Positions 46,768 through 57,639 of a stretch of DNA of 64,000 nt are shown piece after piece. Origin of the DNA: Branchiostoma belcheri (taxonomy: Eukaryota > Chordata > Leptocardii > Amphioxiformes > Branchiostomatidae). Under the pieces are notes generated by a model. It ran no database searches. It saw only the letters and a program-made list of their open reading frames with translations, and was not told the origin of the DNA. A program made the position numbers and the translations under genes. The stretch spans positions 255,078 through 319,077 of the forward strand of contig NW_017804021.1 of assembly GCF_001625305.1 (NCBI RefSeq). Reading direction: 5' to 3'. Position 1 is the first letter of the stretch, and each line of letters opens with the position of its first letter.

Positions 46768-47417
46768 TACTACATCATCTAAGAATTATACAAAGCACTT
46801 GATAACTTTTGGCTCAGCAGCCACCCAGTATGTAGGTTGATGTAATGATTGTCATGGCCATGTAATGTTGAGTTGTCGTCGGGTAGCAATGAGCTCAATA
46901 ATTGTTTCCCCATGTGTGATAATGGATGGGCAGTTTTTTGTGCCAGTGCCAGCAGGCCTTCCTAAGGGGTTATGGATCAGGATATAGTAAAATTTGGCAA
47001 GAATGGGATGAATGATTGGCCCGGTGAGTGAGTCTGTAGTAAGGAATATAACATTTCACCCATCCGGCCATGGCAAATGTGTACTACCCTAGCTATGGAG
47101 GCCCCTGGCAAACTACTGTAATTCACTTTATGACCACAGTAGCAAAAGTTTGCGGCCTGAGATAAAATGGAGGTGTTCACAGAACTACATTGTATATGTT
47201 CACGGTGGCAGCATGTAACGTTATAGTTACTTATACTTATAGAAGAAAGAAAGTTGGCGACTTACTTGTTAAAGGTAATGATAAGGTACAGAGGTGACCG
47301 CGAAAGCCACAAACATACATATAAAAGTACCATGAAAAATCAGGTTTAATCTTCTTCCCTTTCATGCAGCCAGCATAAAATTAGTTTGGTAGTGATTGCC
47401 ATTAACACATTTCTCCA

Positions 47418-47422
47418 TATAT

Positions 47423-47457
<35 letters not shown>

Positions 47458-47640
47458 TGAAGATTGTAAGGTTTGAACCACTCACACCGGGAAGGTCCCC
47501 TACTCTTTTCGATAAGTGCGGTGGGTTCTTTAACGTGCGTGGGGTATGGCTCTCCCAAACATGGGACCTCCATTTAACGTCCTATCCGAGGGACGTCCCT
47601 AGCCGAAGCTAGTAGGTACTCATTTACACCTGACCAGTGT
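47418..47640 (-). repeat. SINE copy, minus orientation, with (ATTT)n tail
   Basis: The (ATTT)n run at 47419-47457 is the reverse complement of an (AAAT)n tail; it is followed by GGTTTGAACCACTCACAC and AAGTGCGGTGGGTTCTTTAA, matching the reverse complement of the SINE body at 36340-36440. Confidence 0.65.
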
Positions 47641-48739
47641 TCCCGCCAGGCATGCGTCCCTGCGTCTTTGATACATGTAGTTGTGCATACTAGGTAAATG
47701 CCAGGGATAGGCAGAAGCATCTTCCCATGTGGGCGCATTGCGTCATTCTGGAGATCCAGTTATCCAGGTTCCATAGATCATTATTAGAGGCTCTAGGGCC
47801 AGCAGCTAGTACATATTCCTACTGTAGACAGGAAAACTGCAATTTGCAAGCAGAAAGTCAAAACCACAGTGTAGAAACATATAAATTTCTGTAGGTGTCC
47901 AAGTTTGGTTTGAAACTAATACTTTTTTTTGAGATTGCTTGAAATTGCTTCCCCGTATTGATAGAGATGTAAAAAAAAATTTAATACTTGCAGTCATTAC
48001 CAGCAACTTATGAGCTCATTTTTCTTTCTGCGTGACTGATGTATATGTGCGAGCGTCAAGGATAAGCCATTAACGCATCTCTCCGTGAAAATGTATGGCA
48101 TCATTACAGACATCCAGGTTTCCAGATTTCTACGGTTCAGATTTTGTAGAGGCTTCAGGGCTTTAAATGCATTCCTTTTAGTGTGCAATTTGCAGGCAAG
48201 AAGTTGAAATTGGTGCATGGTAGAAACTGAGATTGGTGGTAGAAACTTCAGAAAAATTCAGCTGAGAAAATGGTAAAAGTTTCTTACAAAATTGCTGGCC
48301 ATTATCATACCGGGCAAATTTGAGAAATATTTCATCATTTAGTGGACAACTTTAACATCAAATTGCATTTAAAACTTCTGTCATTCTACAATGTTACGTT
48401 GTAGCTATGCAAAAAAGATGTGTGTGTACAGTTCAATTAAGTATATTTCAATCCCTAGCTTGATTTGATTTGATTTGATAATCATAATGTTGTACCCATC
48501 ATCATCGTACAGTTTTACTATCTTATTATTCTCACTTGAGCTGTTTCAGTCGGCGTCTTCCGGTCTAAGTTGAGCTATAAAAGCTTATGAAATTTTACGT
48601 AATATAGACTGTGTAACTGTGCTACATGATGTATACATGATTTATATATAAAGTTGCCTGCTGATGTCTACACAGTACAGTGTGTAATTACCCTTCTAGT
48701 AATACGCTTTTTAAATTTAATGAGTTCTAGGAAGCAGCT

Positions 48740-49135
48740 AGCGTTAATTACGTAGTGCATGTTTGTTCGAGGTTAATTGGGTACGGTATATGTTTTGCGA
48801 GTAATGCGCCGTCCGTATTCCCAATCCCGACCGTAATTTATCGCCTAACCGTGAAGAATTTATGGCCGTTAATCGAGAAATTGCGTGTGGACGCTTGTTT
48901 TGTGAGATGATGGAGAAATTGGCACGATCGAGAATTGAAAGAAATTGGAAGGAACGGATGCCAGCGCGCGGCGCACCTCGGCGTAATAGATCGTTGCCTC
49001 TCGTGATTCGAGTACATCGTTTGCCGTCCTCAAACACAGTCGTGCTGGAGAATTGGGGTTACTTCACGCGGGAATTCATTCTGTGTATGCGTTTGATGAA
49101 AGAAGTGCGTGCGACAAACTCTAGAGTAGACTAAG
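48740..49135. other. Candidate regulatory or conserved block
   Basis: A compositional island richer in CG dinucleotides than its surroundings, with homeodomain-type ATTAATTACG and GTTAATTG sites at its left edge and no simple repeats. Frames on both strands (90-97 codons) have no recognisable domain. It shares CGTATTCC, CCCGACCG and ATCGCC words with 34660-34720. Confidence 0.3.
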
Positions 49136-50499
49136 TCATTGGTATTCTGCAGGTGTGCCCTCAGTAGGACCCCCATGCATCTACATGTATGCAAACATGT
49201 TTTAGGTCTTACCATCCTGATATCATCTCCCAGTAGCAGCCTTCCACACTGCTATCATTTTAGAAACATATTCTCCCAATAATTAAGGCGTTCACCTAGA
49301 AATTTTTCATACTCTGAGCACCCAGCACTTCCATCAAAATTTGCATGCACTAAAATATCTTGGACTGCAAGGCTCATCAGTCAGCTTTCTTGCTCTTTTG
49401 ATCATAATACTTCCATTCTGTGTGTTTCTACGTACAAAAAACACCATATTCCTGCTACGCCCTGTAAATTGATATTCGGTAAAGTATCTTCGTTCACAGA
49501 GTTTTTAATTGCTCTTAGATTTTTGCCCTCAAATTTTTGGTTTGGAAGCAGCAGTGCTCCTAAGTTAGTAAAAAATAAGTCTAGAGCCTTGCAGTAGTAT
49601 GATTACTTTGATTTCACATTGTCTGTGTATGGCAGTATTTTATGTTATTTGTATGTGTAGTTGTATAATTATGTTGTTTTTTCTAACGATTTGTTGATAT
49701 GAGCCATGTGCCTGAAGCAAAGATAAATTAAGACAGTTAAAGTTGTAGTTGGAAATTGATATAACAAACAAGCAAGCCTTCCAGAGTGAGCTCATGATTT
49801 ACACAGATTTCATATCATATCTTTTTATTCCCACATGTCAGATGAATATCTATAGCTACATAAATCCTAATGATATTTCATTAATTCTGCAGCTCTTATA
49901 ATAATTCCTTTTCATGATAAGACAGGAATAATCATTTTCCCAATAGTCATTAGCATTATGTCTGATGATATAAGTATTCGTTTGAATGTGGTTTAGACAT
50001 AGGTGTATGGATGCTTTTGCAAAGAAAAATAATGAAATTGTCCTTATTGCAGAATTTTCCCTGATACGATTTCTCTGTATAGTTTACTTTGTATACTTAG
50101 CCTTAGATGAAGTATATGATTTAACCATAACTTAAAACATCAAAAAATTATCATACATTACTTATCATTCCAAAATAATCTGCTTTGTTGTCAACATGGC
50201 AGTACGTGTGCTTATACCAACATACTGGAAATAATTCTATTACTGTGTGGCATCCTGCTTTGATATCAAAGGCAGAAGAAGAGATTTAATTTACGCTGAG
50301 TGCTTTAGCCATAGTTGAATACGCCATCCTTTGAATGATGCCGACAAAAATAGCAGTTCTCTGAGATGAGATGTAAGATAGGAGACTTGCTGCTTTTCTA
50401 CTTGCCAAATGATACCAGTATTTGATTGGGAATTGTGATGTTTTTCTTGTGGAGTTTGCAGACTTACTTTATTCACAGTGAAGCAGTGTGATAATTGGC

Positions 50500-51480
50500 G
50501 ATGGTACGTTATACAATTGTACGGTAATTATCCTGAAAATTATGCCATCAGAATCGCAGCGGGATGCACTTTGCATGGTAATTATTCTGCATTTGAGAAG
50601 TTCTCAGAATCGTATCATCCCTGTGTCCGTAAAGCCCTCTGGTGGTTATAAATCCTCCCACTAAGCTGTTGCTAATCCCCGTGTGACACGATTGATGAGA
50701 CTAAACCCTCTCTCGTTAAGTGGCTTTGTTGATGGCCGTTGCGTTCTCCCCAGTTAGAAGGACCCTGCAGGCGTCATTAACTCCCTCCCCGCCGTTCTCT
50801 TCCCTGCCGGCGTGCTTTTCCGATTTTAAGAGGTCTCCCTTTAATCTTTCTATGTTTGATCTGGGAGCAAAGGCCACCTGTGTGAGTCGTGGCAAGAAGT
50901 GAGGCTTTAATGCACTCCAGCGAATTTGTACTTGCGCGCCGTCCCCAGAGACTAGCAGAGGGCGTTGCTCCTGATCTCCATCGATTTGGAGACAAAACTT
51001 AGACGCCAGCGGGCCGGAATCGGCACTCCCTTTTGTGGACACATAAAATCTGCCTGTACAGTTTCATCGGTAACATAAGACCACCACAATGGGTAGAAGT
51101 GCTCCACTGTGTCAAAACCTTTTTCCTTTGAATTCGTGGGAGGTAGTGAAGGAAGCCCAGTGCAGCATTTTGCCAGAGATGATTCCCATGTATCGCCATG
51201 GTGATGAAGTGCTTGTGGGCCGCCCGCCGACCTTTATGGATTGTGTTCTCGGAGAATTGAAAGGACAGTGCTAAAAGTGCCTTGCTCGGTGGGAGCCCAT
51301 GGCTGTTTTTCTTGCGAGCTTGGACCACCAAGGAAGCATCTCGCATAGGAAAACCTGTTAACTGCTTCCCAGTTTGCCCAAGGTCTCCCCGCAGCCAGAT
51401 TGAACAGAATCTTCCCTGGTAGGCCGTTATGTATGTGGGCGGAATAAATACCTACTGCTCGGATTAAGTCTTCCCCTGTC
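50500..51480. promoter_or_regulatory. Candidate distal promoter or enhancer block upstream of the Kv gene
   Basis: About 1 kb of repeat-free, GC-balanced sequence 0.4-1.4 kb upstream of the Kv start codon, unlike the AT-rich repeat-laden DNA before it. It contains a CTCF-core-like GCCCTCTGGTGG and several ATTA/TAAT words. Regulatory role is inferred from composition and position only. Confidence 0.3.
50634..50645 (-). promoter_or_regulatory. CTCF-like core site
   Basis: GCCCTCTGGTGG matches every position of the core GCCMYCTRSTGG (reverse orientation of the vertebrate CTCF motif); flanking positions fit less well. A weaker relative, AGTGCCCCCTAG, lies at 40762-40773. Confidence 0.3.
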
Positions 51481-51878
51481 AGGCACTTACGTATGTTTTA
51501 CAGCGATGTTTACTTATGCAATCATCCTCAGACCTCCGCTCGTCGGTTGCCATGGCGAGAGAAGGGAAACTCCCCTCAGCTCAGCGGTGTGAGAATGATA
51601 ATGAGGGGACCGTTCAGGACGTAACTTTACAAGGGAAGGAAGCTCTCATTCTAACTAGGAATGGACATGTTGACAGGGAAAACTACCTCCGGCATTATTC
51701 TCACCACAGGACGTGAGTGGGTGCCACCGGGCAGCCAGACGGTGGCCTTGTTGGGGCTCGGCGGGGAAACACGTGTGGGTTTTGCGAGGAGCCACCGCTT
51801 GCTGCACATCTGAATATTCAGCGCGTGGAGATTTCTCTCCCTCTCTCTGTCGGCTGAAGCAGTGGGTGTATTTCTGTC

Positions 51879-54800
51879 ATGGCTGCTATCAGTGGTGGTA
51901 CAGGAGCGTCTCACGTCGGCTCCACACTAGACCAGGATCTGTTTGGGGTGGACCGAAGATGGAGCAAGGAGTGCCTCTACGAGGAGAGTCTCCGTTACAA
52001 GAGGGATAAGAAGATCAGGCTGAACGTCGGGGGAGCTCACTTCGAGACCAGGCTCAGCACACTGAAGAGACATCCCAACACACTGCTGGGCAGTGAGGAG
52101 AGGGAATACTTTTACAACGATGACACCAATGAATATTTCTTCGACCGGGATCCAGATATTTTCCGTTTGGTGTTGGGTTACTATCAGACGGGGAAGTTAC
52201 ACTACGTGAACCAGGAATGCATCTCGATGTATGACGACGAGCTGACATTTTTCCGAATACCTGCCTCGGAAATTGGTGACTGTTGCTATGCGGATTATGA
52301 AGAGAACCGTGAGTTGGTTAAGCTGAGGACTATGATTGACAGCTTTCACAGGTGCCATGTCTTTGATCCGACGCTCATGAGCTTACGAGAGAGGTTGTGG
52401 AAGAAACTGTCTTACGACGTTACCGTTACCGGGTTTTGGATGTCTCCTCCGACGGTGATCATGACATTCGTCGTCTTAATCTGCACCATTCTTGCAATCA
52501 TTGAAACCGTGCCTTGTGGGACTTTTGACGGTAGGCCTGATTCGAAGCGATGTGGGGAGGAATATAAGAATCTATTTTTCTACTTGGACACAAGCTGTGT
52601 GACGATATTCACATGTGAGTACCTACTGAGGTTGTACGCCGCGCCAAATCGTACTGCGTTTGCGAAAAGCTGTCGTAGCCTGATAGACATAGTTGCCGTG
52701 ATGCCATACTATCTGGGTAACATACTGGGCTCCAAGTCACTCCTGGGGTCTTTCCAGACCGTACGGGTTGTCCGATTCCTGCGGGTCTTCTATTACTCCA
52801 AGGGACTGTACATCCTATTCCGAACGCTGCAGTCCGTTGCCATGGAGATGGGATTTTTCCTGATCTCCCTGTCGGTGACAATCATCCTGTTCTCCACCAT
52901 GATGTACTACATGGAGAAAGCGTTTGCCTTTGGTACATTTGTGAGTATCCCTGCGACGTTCTGGTTTGCGATCGAAACTATGACCACGACGGGTTACGGG
53001 GATCTCGTGCCGCAGTCGTACGTGGGGAAGTTCATCGGAGGCATCTGTTGTATCAGCGGGATCCTCCTCATCACGCTGCCCGTCTCCATCACGGTGTCCA
53101 ACTTCAGCAGGCTGTACCACCAGGTCATGGACAGGACGGACATGCGTCAGCATCGCCTTGAGGACATGCAGGTACCTGTTTGCTTGTTTATGTTTATTTA
53201 TGTATTTGCACATAAAAAGAAGCAAATCATTGTAGTAGACCATATGAAAGCCCCTGTACTTTTTCGAGTTACTATAAAAGAAGAAATATCAATCATGTAG
53301 TAACATCAATAAAAAAAACATGCAAGGAAGGCCAGAAACCTATATTTCTCCCATAACACATACATGTATACATGTAGTATAGTGAACATAGTCTATCAAC
53401 TGATGACAGTTAATGACATACATGATGTACATGCATACATAAGAAATGAAATTAAGCAAATTATGATTCATGAAATGATACAAACAAAACTAGGAAACCA
53501 AATATATAATTATAAACTGATAAATTATTACATGTACTATCAAAAGTACAAAGTAGAAGAATTAGGTATGTACCAAATAATTTCGTAAATACATAAACAA
53601 ACAAAAAAGAAAGCAAACAAATTAGGAGGATATAGTTGAATTGTTAATTGTTATGACATCTATGAATCGGGGACAGAAACTGTTGTTATCCTGAAATCTG
53701 TTTCTGTCAGCATTATATAACTCGTCTGTTTTGGCAGATAAAATGATCCAAATTCAAACTTTACATGTATTTCCAACACCTGAATACTAAAAGAAAGTCA
53801 AAATTCAGCTAAAATTTCATTTTTGAATCATAGCAAAGCTCTTTATACACAACCACTTGTATAACAAGAGCTGTCATTTCGATGGCCATCTGTCATCTTC
53901 ATCTGCTTGTTCACTTCACATGTTAATCAAGACCTTTGTTATTCAATGATTCACCAATCTGATGAAATAATTAACAAATGGACCATGTTTGAATGATCTT
54001 AATCTATGTGTGACTTGAAAAACTGCCTTTTGTGTCAGCCATGCAGTGCTGGCTACGTATACTGAACACATAAAGACCCTGCTGGGTGCCAAGTGTTGTT
54101 TAAGGCCATTTAATGGAAAGGGACCATTATTTTTGCTAATAATGAGCTTGAGGTGTACATGCACAAATGTTGCTCAAGGGAAGAATTGATTTTATATAAA
54201 ATGCCTTGTTTATTGGTTGACAGTACTGAAATTTATAAATGGTTTCTTTTTCTTTTCTCTGATGGAAAAAAGTATCTTCTGGATGGAGTGTCCTATGTAG
54301 TTTTACTTAGTCTTTACTTTTATTTATATAATTTTGTATTCTGTTTTCCTAATATAGGATAGATTAGTGACAAATTACATGTACATTGTGCATCCTAGCA
54401 TCAAATCTAAATTATGTAACCTAAAATAATCATACATTTGTAATTGTGATGGGTCCTTATTCTTTTCTGGGATGGCAAAAGTTTTATTCTGGCTTGAATG
54501 TCTTCAAATGTGTAGTTGTGCTCCGTGTCAAGATTTGTGTTCTCTTTCCTTAGGTTCCTGACAACTTCCAGCTTCAGTACGACCACATGATGGCCTGTCT
54601 GGGTAAGGTCTTTGTGCGAGAGAAGAAGCGCCGGCGCAGTTCCATCTGGAGTTTACTGTCGAGAAAGAGCAGCCGGGATTCCATGGCCTCGCGGAAGTGG
54701 AGCACGGACGAGGAGGGCGGTTCCCGTAGGACGAGTCGTGCGGACAGCGTGGGGACCCGGAGCTGGCTGAACTGTGACGACAGCCCCATCCGCAGCCGCG

Positions 54801-55933
54801 CCATGAGCTTCCTTACTGTGTTCAGCATGGACGGGATTATGTCCAGGAGGAGTAGCACAGCCTCGCGCCGCAGTAGTAACGCATCGCGCCGCAGCAGCAT
54901 CTTTTCCCACCGCAGCAGCCAGTCACAGCGCAGCAGCAACTTCTCCAGCAGGAAGGACAGCAACGAGGAGTATGAAGCCTCCAAGAAGGAAAGCCGTGAG
55001 GAGCTCAAGTTACGACGGCTCGGAAGCGAAGGCAGCGGGGTGAAGTGGGGTCCGTACAACGAGGGAGCGGGGGTCAGGCGAGGTCGGGGGGAGGGTCTCT
55101 TGAAGAAACCGAGCTTTGACGCGGGAGGGGGTGTCAAGGGGAGCAAAGTGGAGTTTCATACAGACCTTGTGCACATAGAGCTGACCGATCTGACCAGCAG
55201 TCCGCTTGCTGGCAGGAGAGTCAGTAGAGACCAGCGGCTACTGAGTAGCACAGACAGAGAAGAAGGTGGCCCGTCCAGGAGAGAAAGTAAAGGTGGGTTG
55301 GCTCCGGGGCTGCCTCCGACTGCCCGGAAAGGAAGCTACGATTTACAGACCCTGGGGCTGACCGAACACCAGGGGATCTTGAAAGCGGCACGTAGCGACC
55401 ACTGGTTATCAGAAGCAGAGGAGCAAAGAGGCTTGGGCGACCCTAACAGGGACCAGTTTCGTGCGTACGGTAGCGAACTTGCCGTAAACCCTGGCTCTGA
55501 GCAAGGAATCCTTCGAAAATACGACCATGCAACAAACAATGTGCCCAGATTGACTTGCGAAGGAGAGGAACTGGTGACCTCTGACCTGGATATAGTTGGC
55601 AGCTCTGCCAGCATTGATAGTAAAGGCCGGCGAAGGAGGGTGGGGAGGGACGAAACTATGCTGGCACAGCAGGGTCAAACCAAAACAGGGAGGGAGGGCA
55701 AAGAAGAGCCTAGGGTAGAAGAGATCGAGATGTCAACGCTGCAAAGTGTTGAAGGGAAAAGCGTTGGATCAGAAAATGCTGCAGGTAGTGAGAAAGGTGG
55801 GACAAGGGGGGAGGGGATGCTTACTGTGCCTGACAGAAATGGACGTAGGAGAAACTCTGAGGGAGGGTCGACTCCCAAATCAATGAAAAGGAGGGTCTCA
55901 TTCCAGGATGACATGGATAATGATGACGCTTGA
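51879..55933 (+). CDS. Kv4/Shal-like voltage-gated potassium channel subunit, divergent (2 exons)
   Basis: Exons 51879-53171 and 54554-55933 (phase 0), 890 aa. T1 domain at residues 46-140 with the zinc motif HX5CX20CC (H108, C114, C135, C136) typical of non-Shaker Kv. Six TM segments: S1 about 190-211, S2 232-253, S3 264-283, S4 294-311, S5 320-344, S6 384-410. Kv4-like wording throughout (YDDELTFF.I..EIGDCCY, IFTCEYLLRLYAAPNR, SLIDIVAVMPYY). Filter TTTGYGD (369-375), where Kv4 has TTLGYGD. S6 has PVS (401-403) instead of PVP. S4 is RVVRFLRVFYYSKGL: three arginines, then Tyr where Kv channels have Lys, and a three-residue deletion before KGL. The usual Kv4 N-terminal KChIP-binding segment is not recognisable. 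The 459-residue C-tail is basic, then Ser/Arg-rich with repeated SRRSS (about 528-565), and ends RRVSFQDDMDNDDA. A modulatory or silent subunit is a plausible reading. Upstream in-frame starts were not favoured. Confidence 0.93.
53172..54553. other. Intron of the Kv gene, with an in-frame alternative tail
   Basis: AT-rich intron of 1382 bp. If the donor at 53172 is not used, translation continues for 42 codons (VPVCLFMFIYVFAHKKK and onward to TAG at 53298-53300). An AATAAA starts at 53308, eight bases after that stop. No other features. Confidence 0.6.
53308..53313 (+). terminator. Possible intronic polyadenylation signal in the Kv gene
   Basis: AATAAA followed by a run of A, just after the stop of the intron-retained frame. 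It would give a 473-residue subunit lacking the long phospho-site-rich tail. Confidence 0.3.
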
Positions 55934-56427
55934 GGGTAATGGTTTACCGTACAGTATGACTCAGAAGAAAATTCTGATGGTACACCAATTTAATTTGTTG
56001 GTTCTCAGATTTTCTAAAGAAAAAATATGAAGCAACCGCAAAAAACAGGCCTAGGCATCCTATGATTGTCCCAAATCGTTTGGTTGTCTGGTTTGTAATT
56101 CAAATAATGGAATATGAACTTTTAATCAAACCACTACATTAATAGGTGGAAAAACTGTAACAACTAGGAAGACAAGGACTTTCTTCAACTGTTGGGGCCA
56201 AAATATGAGCATTTTGGAATGGATTCAAGACTGAATTTTTTTTTTTTGCAAATCAGAAGGAAAACGAAGTGAGCAAATCTGAGAACCAAAATTGGTATGG
56301 CCTAAAAAAGGAAAACAAGCACAATGGAACAAGTTCAGCAGTCGTATTACTAGTATGCGGGCACACAGCTATATGTTTTTGGCCACAGTGTTATAGCTGT
56401 GGATTACTGTCTACAGCTTTGAATATT

Positions 56428-56724
56428 CAGGGCTCAAAATACTTACTGGGTGCATGATTTTGTGCACCCAAAATTTGAACTGTGTTTTTACGGTGGGTAC
56501 ACGAAGAAATTTGCATAGGGTTACATACAGAAAAGGTACACCTTTCTTAATTTATAATTGAAAATGTTAGCAAGTAGAATTTGTGTCCATCACAGTTTTT
56601 AAAGCTTTAAAACTGTGTCAGGTTTTGCTAAATGTAGTTAATCTTGTGCATGTTTTGTGCATCTATACTTTTTAGGTTAGGTGCATTGGTGTACCTATTC
56701 TCCAAAAATGAGTTGTAAGCCCTG
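56428..56724. mobile_element. Short TIR element, family C
   Basis: CAGGGCTCAAAATACTTACT at the left, TGAGTTGTAAGCCCTG at the right, about 297 bp, with TGTGCACCCAAAATTTGAAC inside the left end and GTGCATTGGTGTACC inside the right end. ATATT flanks both sides, a possible 5-bp duplication. Located in the 3' UTR region of the Kv gene. Confidence 0.65.
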
Positions 56725-57544
56725 ATATTGATTGCAGTTAATGAGAGCTTATTGGCATTTTACGCTTCTTTAATGCTCTGATAATACCAACTGTATTGCG
56801 TGAAGTTGGAAAACTGAAGTGTATCAATTTTAATCATTTTTAGTCAACGTATATTTTACATGCAGACATAAACAAATTTGTCTTTTCAGACACCTCTACA
56901 GTACTAGTACTTAGTCTCAGATTGAAAAGACCATAATTACAGAACATACATGACTGTACATGTATGCGTAATATTCAAGCTTTGAATGTTAAAAAATTTC
57001 ATTTTAAAAGTCATTTCTTTTACTTGCTCTGCAATAGATTGTTTAACATGAAGTTAGACTTGTAAAATAGGGCCAGTACCAAGTTATCGTTGTTTTTGTG
57101 AGTTTAAACCTGAGAATTCATTTATCTTAATCAGCCCAAGATGACAGATTGTTTTCATCCACAACTTCTAAAGTCAGTTATAACCAAAGTATGTTACTTT
57201 TGTCAACACATCATGGTATTACCAGGTACTATATAATACCTACCTGCGATGGAAAGAAGCATACTTGGCAAAATGAACATGTCATATTGAGTACATTTGG
57301 TAACATGGCCATGGCTACATTTGTATGTACATCCCTTGCCAGAGACAACAATTAAAAGCACTTTCTTATTATGCAAATATAGACTTTTCCATTTTTTCTC
57401 CTTGAAATCAATGAGGGATGCAGTTACCTAGTACATGTTTATGTTGTATTTTCAACACGAATAGCTGGTTTGCAACACGAATAGCAACACGAACACGAAA
57501 TTTGCATGTCATTGATTCGAAAAGGAGTTAGACTAGTCTTGGAA

Positions 57545-57550
57545 AATAAA
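57545..57550 (+). terminator. Possible polyadenylation signal of the Kv gene
   Basis: AATAAA 1.6 kb after the Kv stop. Alternatives cannot be excluded without transcripts. Confidence 0.25.
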
Positions 57551-57639
57551 TTTTCTAAAAGAAAAAGCATCAAATTTGGTAGGTACATGTACATGTACAT
57601 GTATGTAGCTCTGATAACTTCCCCACAATCTACTCTGTT

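Larger units (their letters stand above)
40219..51878. other. Long non-coding region between TMEM131-like exon 4 and the Kv gene
   Basis: Contains SINEs (40330-40450, 46090-46200, 47418-47640), a family C relative, a family E element, tandem repeats at 45720-46330 and candidate regulatory blocks at 48740-49135 and 50500-51480. If the TMEM131-like gene continues, this is its intron 4; otherwise it is intergenic. No TMEM131-type exon was found on the plus strand by reading. Confidence 0.55.
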
